A stretch of DNA of 8,834 nucleotides. Source: an uncultured Ignavibacteria bacterium. GTDB lineage: Bacteria; Bacteroidota; Ignavibacteria; Ignavibacteriales; Ignavibacteriaceae. The notes beneath the pieces were generated by a model, which saw only the letters and a program-made list of their open reading frames with translations, was not told the origin of the DNA and searched no databases. The position numbers and the translations under genes were made by a program. Below, in pieces: positions 1 to 5,103 of the stretch (positions are counted from its first letter, which is position 1; each line of letters opens with the position of its first letter). The stretch is from NCBI GenBank assembly GCA_937996765.1, contig CALKUG010000338.1, positions 1 to 8,834 of the forward strand. Reading direction: 5' to 3'.

Positions 1-118
1 ATTTTGCATCTGAAATGCATGTATGGAATCCATAAGGTAGATTCTTTGAGATTTTGTTTTGGCTTTCATTGCCGAATAGAAGCACCATAGAAGTACTGGA
101 GGTTGTGCTTCTGCAAGT

Positions 119-460
119 TTGTACATGTCTCCAATAGATTTCGTGGTGGAAATCATTATGCCTTATGGTTGTTTTTTGGCTCTTGTTGAAACGCACATTC
201 TCTTTGACACAGCTCTTGCTGTTGTCGGATCACTTTTCGCGATGTATGAGCATTCTGGGTACTGTTTTACATATTGGAAAGCATTTGACAGCAGAATGCA
301 CCTGTCTCATCACGATGGACGCTGTGGTGGAAGTCTTTCGGAAGGAATTGGAAGTCCTGGTTTTATGGACCAAATTTTCGGAACTCAATTAGATGACGAG
401 AGTTACTTTGAAGAAGTCATTGCAATCAAGGCCAAACGCGACACATTTTTGTTTGGTTGA
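119..460 (+). CDS. Possible small hypothetical protein (doubtful ORF)
   Basis: An open frame of 113 codons from a TTG at 119 (first ATG at 125) to TGA at 458-460. I do not recognise the product. It has a hydrophobic N-terminal half, a middle rich in His, Cys and Gly, and an acidic stretch (LDDESYFEEVIAIKAK) near the C-terminus. Codon choice in the last third looks protein-like. Against it: the only purine-rich element, GGAGG at 98-102, lies 16 nt before the TTG and 22 nt before the ATG, too far for a normal ribosome binding site. A second frame (165-392) is also open across the same bases. The complementary strand carries a competing ORF starting at 156 and leaving the window at the left edge. 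It may be a chance ORF or a remnant of a decayed gene. Confidence 0.2.
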   Translation: MYMSPIDFVVEIIMPYGCFLALVETHILFDTALAVVGSLFAMYEHSGYCFTYWKAFDSRMHLSHHDGRCGGSLSEGIGSPGFMDQIFGTQLDDESYFEEVIAIKAKRDTFLFG

Positions 461-488
461 GAAAAATACAAAGTGAAAGATGTGGTTT

Positions 489-536
489 CGGTTTTGCTCC
501 GGTTTTGCCCTCGGTATTGGCGCCCCAACCAAAACC
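489..536. repeat. Short direct repeat and imperfect hairpin
   Basis: The 9-mer CGGTTTTGC occurs at 489-497 and again at 500-508, an 11-bp period. GGTTTTG at 501-507 can pair with CAAAACC at 530-536, and inside it TTGG (517-520) can pair with CCAA (525-528) around a CGCC loop. The stem is broken by an asymmetric internal loop. It is followed on the plus strand by A-rich rather than T-rich sequence, so it does not look like an intrinsic terminator in either direction. Its function is unknown. Confidence 0.35.
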
Positions 537-577
537 AAAAAAACGAAAAAAAATAAATAAAAATTCATACAAAGTAT

Positions 578-608
578 TTTTAATTCATATTTTGATTGTT
601 TAAGTTTG
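578..608 (+). promoter_or_regulatory. Candidate Bacteroidota-type promoter for the DUF2851 gene
   Basis: TAAGTTTG at 601-608 matches the TAnnTTTG -7 consensus of Bacteroidota housekeeping promoters exactly. TTTT at 578-581 matches three of four bases of the TTTG -33 element, with the canonical 19-bp spacer. Transcription would start near 612-615, giving a leader of roughly 90 nt. The octamer AATTCATA occurs at 562-569 and 582-589, 20 bp apart, with the second copy inside the spacer, which could be an operator. The motif match is direct; promoter activity is inferred. Confidence 0.4.
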
Positions 609-706
609 TGTGAAGAACAGTAGAGACTGTCTAACGTTGCTTGGGCGTAATCGTTAATAGGTCATTTTTTACAGTTCGGGGTACCGTCTAATGGAAGGGA
701 TCCATA

Positions 707-2197
707 ATGCGAACACATAATGCTATCGGTGAAGTGCTTCTACAACATATGTTAAAGATGCAATCACCATCAAAAGAAGTTCAGGCGCTTAGCGGTGAGG
801 CTATTCACTTACTTGAATTAGGCGAATTAAATAAGGATCAAGCAGGTCCTGATTTCAGAAACGCCCGAGTAAAAATAAATAATCTCATCTACAATGGTGA
901 TGTTGAGATTGATGTTTCCCAATCTGATTGGAAAACACACGGTCATCATATTAATCGAAGATTTAACAGTGTGATACTTCACATTGTTTTAAAAAGAGAT
1001 ACACGCCAACCATTTGTTTATACATCCGACGGCAGAAAAATACAAACCATTGAACTTTCTACGTATTTGGATGGCTCGCTTTCCGACGAGATTAAACAGC
1101 TCATATCCGATAATTACACTCCCAATACCTTAAAGATTCCTTGTCATTCACTTGCTCCTTATATCGAGGAACACACACGTCTTCAGTTATTGCAGCAATT
1201 AGGAATTGAACGATTTCATAAAAAAAGCGACCGCCTAATGGTACGGCTAAAGGAAATTGCCTACCAAAAGCAATTAACCGTTCATGAACCCGTTGTATCT
1301 TATGCAATACCGCAAGAGGATATGGAAAAGGATTTGAGGCCGAGTGATTTGCACGATAAATCATTATGGAACCAGCTTCTATACGAATTAATTTTTGAAG
1401 CACTTGGCTACTCTCAAAACAAAACAATTATGCTTCAACTTGCGCAAGCAGTGGATCTTGAATTTATTTCGAAGATAGAAAACGATGATCATTTTGAAGC
1501 AAACGCTGAGTCTGCTTTATTCCACATTGGCGGTTTACTCTCTGAAGTAGATATTGTAAATACCGAGGGAGGTTCTGAGTATTTACGAGATTTACGTGAT
1601 AGATGGTTAGAGATAAAGCCTCAATACGACGGCAAGCATTTTGCAACAGAAGATTGGCATTTCTTTAAGTTGCGTCCGCAAAATTTCCCCACCATTCGCT
1701 TGGCCGGTGGTGTAAAGTTAATACATAAAATACTTCATGGAAATTTGCTTGAAGTACTAACTCAAAAATTTAGGGAAATACACAACATACGAGTGCTGAA
1801 GAATTCTGTTCGTTCGTTGTTCATTGTGAAATCTGATGGTTATTGGTCGAAGCATTATGTATTTGACAGTGCCAAGGAGGCCGAAATTCATTATTTTGTA
1901 GGAAGTAACAGAGCCGATGAAATTGTGGCAAATGTAATATTTCCGTTAATGTACTTGTATTTCAAAGTGTTTGGCCAAACAAAGTATGCTGAAAAAGCCA
2001 TGCATGTTTATTGTGATGTAACAATAGAAGTAAACAATAGTATAGTTTCAGAGATGAAAGAGGCATTGGCTATGGATGATCACTGGACCCGTTCAGTGAT
2101 TTATCAAGGAATGATTGAATTGTTTCGAGGATATTGCTCTAAAAACCGATGTACGGATTGTGAGATTGGAAAACAAGCCTTCGACATTACAACATAG
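707..2197 (+). CDS. DUF2851 family protein, function unknown
   Basis: A 496-residue protein that I recognise as DUF2851, a family seen in Bacteroidota/Chlorobiota and Chloroflexi without an established role. ATG at 707 is preceded by a purine-rich GGAAGGGA at 693-700, and an in-frame stop at 689-691 excludes an earlier start. Conserved-looking blocks are GPDF (47-50), GDVEID (64-69), SDWKTHGHH (73-81), RPQNFPTIRLA (323-333) and a C-terminal cysteine cluster C477-x4-C482-x2-C485 followed by EIG. No signal peptide or membrane segment is seen, so it is probably cytoplasmic. The GPDF...GDVEI order recalls a PD-(D/E)xK nuclease core, and the cysteine cluster suggests metal or iron-sulfur binding; both are inferences. 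It stands alone on the plus strand with its own promoter-like region and terminator. Family assignment is confident; function is not known. Confidence 0.88.
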   Translation: MRTHNAIGEVLLQHMLKMQSPSKEVQALSGEAIHLLELGELNKDQAGPDFRNARVKINNLIYNGDVEIDVSQSDWKTHGHHINRRFNSVILHIVLKRDTRQPFVYTSDGRKIQTIELSTYLDGSLSDEIKQLISDNYTPNTLKIPCHSLAPYIEEHTRLQLLQQLGIERFHKKSDRLMVRLKEIAYQKQLTVHEPVVSYAIPQEDMEKDLRPSDLHDKSLWNQLLYELIFEALGYSQNKTIMLQLAQAVDLEFISKIENDDHFEANAESALFHIGGLLSEVDIVNTEGGSEYLRDLRDRWLEIKPQYDGKHFATEDWHFFKLRPQNFPTIRLAGGVKLIHKILHGNLLEVLTQKFREIHNIRVLKNSVRSLFIVKSDGYWSKHYVFDSAKEAEIHYFVGSNRADEIVANVIFPLMYLYFKVFGQTKYAEKAMHVYCDVTIEVNNSIVSEMKEALAMDDHWTRSVIYQGMIELFRGYCSKNRCTDCEIGKQAFDITT

Positions 2198-2203
2198 ACT
2201 AAT

Positions 2204-2235
2204 AAAGAGGGTCTCGAAAGAGACCCTCTTTTTTT
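2204..2235. terminator. Intrinsic terminator between convergent genes
   Basis: A perfect 12-bp stem, AAAGAGGGTCTC (2204-2215) with GAGACCCTCTTT (2220-2231), is closed by a GAAA tetraloop (2216-2219). On the plus strand it runs into seven T (2229-2235), a strong Rho-independent terminator for the DUF2851 gene. It lies just 6 nt past that gene's stop and 5 nt before the end of the convergent minus-strand gene. Read from the minus strand the same hairpin is followed by TTTATT, so it probably also ends the etfBA-bfn transcript, though less strongly. Confidence 0.92.
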
Positions 2236-2239
2236 CAAT

Positions 2240-2938
2240 TTAGAAGCCGGATCGCTTTATTTCATCACGTAAAATGGCAGCGCGCTCATAATCTTCTTTT
2301 TCGAGTGCCTCGCGAAGTTGATTCTGCAAAAAGGCATAACGCGCCTCGGCGGGTGTTGCTTTTGGTGTAGAGCCCACTGAAATATCATCATCGCTCGAAG
2401 AATGGGATTCTGTATTCTTTTCCTCCTCATCTTCCTCATCAAAAGATTCTCTTTCAAAACTTCTAAAGTTTTGGTGAAAATCATCCTCGCTGGATTCGTG
2501 CTTTGATTCTGATTCAGATTCTTCTGAAGAAACAGAAAAGGAAGCAAGCTTCAAAACGCTTTCTGTAACATAGATAGGGGCACCAAACCGCACTGCCAGA
2601 GCAATAGCGTCGCTTGGGCGGGCATCTACTTCGTTTGACATACTTGATATATCGAGAACGACTTTACAATAAAAAACATTTTGAATTAAATCGTGAATTA
2701 CCACTTCGCGCAGATTTGAATTCATATTGATAATTAAGGATTTCATCAAATCGTGTGTCGAGGGGCGTGCTCGTGGTTGTCCGCCTAATTCAACTGCAAT
2801 GGCTTGAGCTTCGGCAGCCCCAATTGCAATAGGGAGTCGGCGGTTACCGTCAATTTCCTTCAAAAGCAGGGTATTGATGGTACCACTGGGAGAATTAGAA
2901 CTGAGTTGAATTATTTCAAATTCGACTTTATCGAACAT
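2240..2938 (-). CDS. Bifunctional nuclease (DUF151) family protein with C-terminal UVR motif
   Basis: 232 residues in three parts. Residues 1-135 form a DUF151/BFN domain, with LPIAIGAAEAQAIA (35-48), RPSTHDL (58-64) and DARPSDAIALAVRFGAPIYV (105-124). Residues 136-195 are a low-complexity linker rich in Ser, Glu and Asp, probably disordered. Residues 200-232 match the UvrB/UvrC (UVR) interaction motif, with the LREALEKEDYERAAILRDEI core at 208-227. DUF151 proteins have been described as having DNase and RNase activity, but the cellular role in bacteria is unsettled. The UVR motif in UvrB/UvrC, and in McsA/Clp proteins, mediates protein contacts. The start at 2938 has GGAAAG (2944-2949 region) as ribosome binding site. 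It begins 15 nt after etfA, so it is very likely the last gene of the etfBA transcript. The DUF151-UVR fusion is common in this phylum, to my recollection. Confidence 0.88.
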   Translation of the reverse strand: MFDKVEFEIIQLSSNSPSGTINTLLLKEIDGNRRLPIAIGAAEAQAIAVELGGQPRARPSTHDLMKSLIINMNSNLREVVIHDLIQNVFYCKVVLDISSMSNEVDARPSDAIALAVRFGAPIYVTESVLKLASFSVSSEESESESKHESSEDDFHQNFRSFERESFDEEDEEEKNTESHSSSDDDISVGSTPKATPAEARYAFLQNQLREALEKEDYERAAILRDEIKRSGF

Positions 2939-2953
2939 AATGCTTTCCGTTAA

Positions 2954-3907
2954 TTATTGTTTTAATGCTTTAATAAGAGCGGGAACTACTTCAAAAACAT
3001 CGCCCGCTATACCATAATCAGCAACCGAGAAAATAGGTGCATCTTTATCTTTGTTAATCGCAACAATATAGCGAGATGATGACATACCTGCAAGGTGTTG
3101 AATTGCTCCGCTGATACCACAAGCAACATAAAGAGTAGGGGATACGGTTTTACCTGTTTGTCCTACTTGCTCGGCGTGTGGGCGCCAGCCGGCATCTACT
3201 ACTGCACGCGAAGCTCCAACTGCAGCTCCGAGTGTATCAGCAAGTTCTTCAATTAATTTAAAATGTTCCGGCGACTGCATACCGCGACCACCTGAAACAA
3301 TTATTGAAGCTTCGGCAACGTCTAATTTACCTTCGTTCTTCTTGTATTCTATAACTTTGGCACTCAGTGAAGGAGTTCCAACTTCTTTTACTTCTAACGT
3401 TGATAAATTTTGACTTACTACTGCCGGAAAGATGTTGGGACGCAAAGTAATCACTTTATTTGTGCTGTTTAGTGAGAGTGTTTGATAAGCCTTCCCTGCA
3501 TATATCGGCTTTGTAAATTCAAGTTTCCCTCCATCACTATTGATTGCAACAACATCTGTTACAATGCCTGCGTTGAGTTTAACTGCTAATTTTGCTGCAA
3601 GATCTTTTCCAAACGATGTATTTGCTGCAATAATGATACAAGAATCATTTGTATCAATAGATGAAAGTATTACTTCTTTGTAGCCTGATCCGGAATAAAA
3701 TGCCAAATTGTCATTTTTAAGGTGTATTACTGCCTCGGCACCATAGGATCTTGCTTTTTCGATATTACTAATCTCGGAGCCAACCACAAGCGCGGTTACA
3801 CATGTTGCAGAAACTGCCGAAGCGAGCACCGCTGCTTGGGAAATGGCTTGTAACGAACTATCCTTAATTACACCGGAACGTTGTTCAACTAAAACATAAA
3901 TTTTCAT
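2954..3907 (-). CDS. etfA: Electron transfer flavoprotein, alpha subunit
   Basis: 317 residues, normal length for EtfA/FixB. The N-terminal half (about 1-190) is the nucleotide-fold ETF domain. The C-terminal FAD domain carries the family signature: SGGRGMQ (205-211), ASRAVVDAGW (232-241), QVGQTGK (247-253), LYVACGISGAIQHLAGM (259-275), IVAINKD (281-287) and APIFSVADYGIAGD (290-303). It forms a cytoplasmic heterodimer with EtfB that takes electrons from acyl-CoA and other flavin dehydrogenases and passes them on to the quinone pool. The start ATG at 3905-3907 is preceded by AGGAG (3916-3920), which overlaps the etfB stop codon TAG (3919-3921). The two genes are 11 nt apart, so translation is probably coupled. 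The identity is secure; the dehydrogenase partners are not visible here. Confidence 0.96.
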   Translation of the reverse strand: MKIYVLVEQRSGVIKDSSLQAISQAAVLASAVSATCVTALVVGSEISNIEKARSYGAEAVIHLKNDNLAFYSGSGYKEVILSSIDTNDSCIIIAANTSFGKDLAAKLAVKLNAGIVTDVVAINSDGGKLEFTKPIYAGKAYQTLSLNSTNKVITLRPNIFPAVVSQNLSTLEVKEVGTPSLSAKVIEYKKNEGKLDVAEASIIVSGGRGMQSPEHFKLIEELADTLGAAVGASRAVVDAGWRPHAEQVGQTGKTVSPTLYVACGISGAIQHLAGMSSSRYIVAINKDKDAPIFSVADYGIAGDVFEVVPALIKALKQ

Positions 3908-3918
3908 TCTATAAACTC

Positions 3919-4665
3919 CTATAACACTTTCGCTTCATCTTTTAACAAACGCACCAACTCAGAGACTGCTGAGCTATCACTCCCTAAAATTCTGCCTGCC
4001 GGCTTTGCAGGGGGCAACGATGCAGAGATAAAAGTAGTTGAGAGATTCTCTAAAACAACTGCAATTTCAGCAATGTTTTTCTTTTTTGACGCCATAATAC
4101 CCTTGAGTGATGCGTAACGAGGATCGTTAAGACCTTTCTGGGTGGATATTACACAAGGAAGTGAAGTGGAAATTACTTCTTTTCCACCTTCTATTTCACT
4201 TTCGGCAGTTACGTTTACACCTTCAATGGTTAGTGAAGTAACTGAAGGAACAGCGTTCCAATCCAAAAATTCAGCAATTAATTGAGCCATAACACCACCA
4301 TCGGTATCTACCGATTGTTTCCCGACCAAAACAAGTTCAGCTCCGTAATTTTTAATTGCATCGGCAAGTGCTTTAGCAGTGGAAATGGCATCAAATGAGA
4401 TATCAGTTTTAAGATGAGAGCCCTCATCGGCACCCATAGCTAAGGCTTTACGAATTCCTTCTTTAACCGTATCGTTACCCATACTAAAAATATGAACTTC
4501 ACCGCCAAGTTTCTCTTTAAGCTTTAACGCTTCTTCAATGGCAAATTCATCATAAGGGTTAAGTATAAAAGTTAGCCCTGTAGTATCTACTGCGGAGCTT
4601 TCCGCAGAGATTTTTATTTTAGATGCAGTATCGGGGACGAAGCTCACGCAAACTGCAATTTTCAT
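3919..4665 (-). CDS. etfB: Electron transfer flavoprotein, beta subunit
   Basis: 248 residues from the chosen start, standard for EtfB/FixA. Signatures: MKIAVCV...VPDT at the N-terminus, FILNPYDEFAIEEAL (33-47), GKQSVDTDGG...AEFLDW (115-136) and the EtfB hallmark LPCVISTQKGLNDPRY (169-184). The GKQ-x-VD...FLDW form resembles ordinary AMP-containing ETFs more than electron-bifurcating ones, though that is a weak inference. An upstream in-frame ATG (4681-4683) would add MFFGGC, but GGAGG at 4670-4674 would then lie inside the gene. That GGAGG stands 4 nt before the ATG at 4663-4665, and the family starts at MKI, so I place the start at 4665. It is the first gene of the etfB-etfA-bfn operon, divergent from clpS. 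Confidence 0.96.
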   Translation of the reverse strand: MKIAVCVSFVPDTASKIKISAESSAVDTTGLTFILNPYDEFAIEEALKLKEKLGGEVHIFSMGNDTVKEGIRKALAMGADEGSHLKTDISFDAISTAKALADAIKNYGAELVLVGKQSVDTDGGVMAQLIAEFLDWNAVPSVTSLTIEGVNVTAESEIEGGKEVISTSLPCVISTQKGLNDPRYASLKGIMASKKKNIAEIAVVLENLSTTFISASLPPAKPAGRILGSDSSAVSELVRLLKDEAKVL

Positions 4666-4704
4666 ACAACCTCCAAAAAACAAGAGTGATTAATGTAAAC
4701 GTAC

Positions 4705-4719
4705 TAATTTCAGAAATTA
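4705..4719. promoter_or_regulatory. Perfect 15-bp palindrome upstream of etfB, possible operator
   Basis: TAATTTC-A-GAAATTA, a perfect 7-bp inverted repeat around one base, lies 40 bp upstream of the etfB start codon. A second inverted repeat, TTTGT-TAAC-ACAAA, lies at 4726-4739 and overlaps the candidate etf promoter element. Either could bind a dimeric repressor controlling electron-transfer genes. AT-rich intergenic DNA produces such palindromes by chance fairly often, so this is tentative. Confidence 0.25.
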
Positions 4720-4735
4720 TTATTCTTTGTTAACA

Positions 4736-4743
4736 CAAAATTA
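4736..4743 (-). promoter_or_regulatory. Candidate -7 element for the etfB-etfA-bfn operon
   Basis: On the minus strand, TAATTTTG (4743 to 4736) matches TAnnTTTG. The sequence 19 bp further upstream (ATAG) matches the -33 TTTG element poorly. If it is used, transcription would start near 4730 and give a leader of about 65 nt containing the palindrome at 4705-4719. A second, weaker candidate, TACGTTTA, lies at 4703 to 4696. Confidence 0.22.
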
Positions 4744-4769
4744 CCGAAGCAAGTTTATAAAACTATCAC

Positions 4770-4800
4770 TTTAACAACATTTTTCTGTTGATTATATTTG
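4770..4800 (+). promoter_or_regulatory. Candidate clpS promoter, apparently giving a leaderless mRNA
   Basis: TATATTTG at 4793-4800 matches the Bacteroidota -7 consensus TAnnTTTG. TTTA at 4770-4773 matches three of four bases of the -33 element across an exact 19-bp spacer. The clpS ATG is at 4805, only 5 nt after the -7 element, so transcription should start at or next to the A of the start codon. No Shine-Dalgarno sequence precedes this ATG, consistent with leaderless translation. An inverted repeat, CAACA-N6-TGTTG (4775-4790), fills the spacer and could be an operator. Confidence 0.45.
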
Positions 4801-4804
4801 TAGT

Positions 4805-5089
4805 ATGAATCCAGATACACTTACACTACCCGTTATCTCCACTGAAACCGATTCTAAAGAAGGATTGGCGTCGAGAGTTGTGCTCTACAACGATGACCAC
4901 CACTCTTTTGATGAGGTTGCTCATCAGATTATGAAAGCAATAGCCTGTTCTTTAACCACAGCCTATGGTTATACTTATGAGGCACATTACAACGGGAAAA
5001 CAGTTGTGTTTGGAGGTGGATTACCTGAGTGCTTAAAAGTGGCATCCATACTTGAAGAAATAGCACTTCATACTGAAATCATAACCTGA
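4805..5089 (+). CDS. clpS: ATP-dependent Clp protease adaptor ClpS
   Basis: 94 residues, typical for ClpS: a flexible N-terminal tail (1-22) and a ClpS core (23-91). ClpS binds N-end-rule substrates by their first residue and delivers them to a ClpA- or ClpC-type unfoldase with ClpP. The core motif RVVLYNDD (24-31) has the Asn29-Asp30-Asp31 that hold the substrate alpha-amino group. H61 in EAHYNGK corresponds to the pocket His66 of E. coli ClpS. The following residues HHSF (32-35) replace the E. coli YTPM, so the hydrophobic gate Met40 is Phe35 here. That fits recalled relatives with an NTFD-like sequence. The start at 4805 has no ribosome binding site and sits just after a promoter-like -7 element. 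It heads a tightly packed run with dacB and menHBA. No clpA/clpC/clpP is in the window. Confidence 0.93.
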   Translation: MNPDTLTLPVISTETDSKEGLASRVVLYNDDHHSFDEVAHQIMKAIACSLTTAYGYTYEAHYNGKTVVFGGGLPECLKVASILEEIALHTEIIT

Positions 5090-5103
5090 AAAGGAATATA
5101 ATA

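Larger units (their letters stand above)
461..706. other. Non-coding leader region before the DUF2851 gene
   Basis: No credible gene lies between 461 and 706. The left part (484-536) is GC-rich, with repeated CGGTTTTGC units and partly self-complementary bases. It is followed by a very A-rich run (about 531-563). A candidate promoter lies at 578-608. The probable leader of the downstream gene (about 613-706) has short inverted repeats built from ACAGT/ACTGT (617-621, 626-630, 671-675) and TAACG/CGTTA (632-636, 652-656). A purine-rich GGAAGGGA at 693-700 serves as ribosome binding site for the start at 707. Confidence 0.5.

Noticed and set aside
1..90. Plus-strand frame open from the left edge to TAG at 88-90, which could be the tail of an upstream gene.
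   Set aside because: Only 29 codons, no recognisable features, and other frames are equally open.
1..156. Minus-strand ORF starting at 156 with TAAGG upstream, open to the left edge (about 52 residues).
   Set aside because: It has no recognisable motif, it is antisense to another open frame, and the window cuts it off. It is recorded as an observation rather than as a gene.
501..563. Hairpin followed by a homopolymer run as a possible terminator.
   Set aside because: On the plus strand the run is A-rich, and on the minus strand the T-run comes before the hairpin, so neither direction gives a stem followed by U.
629..692. Possible integron attC site: GTCTAAC (629-635) fits an R'' core RYYYAAC, with GTCTAAT at 686-692 and GTTAATA at 653-659.
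   Set aside because: No matching GTTRRRY core lies at a suitable distance: GTTAATA breaks the consensus, the L''/L' inner pairs are missing, and there are no cassette genes or integrase nearby.
1101..1646. Minus-strand ORFs of 108 and 60 codons inside the DUF2851 gene.
   Set aside because: Antisense shadows of a well-supported gene, without ribosome binding sites or known motifs.
2257..2547. A 96-codon minus-strand ORF overlapping the DUF151 gene in another frame.
   Set aside because: It is a by-product of the repetitive Ser/Glu/Asp linker codons; the in-frame product ends in a clear UVR motif.
4666..4683. Longer EtfB start at 4683 adding MFFGGC.
   Set aside because: The added codons overlap the GGAGG ribosome binding site of the ATG at 4665, and EtfB proteins normally begin with MKI-x-V.
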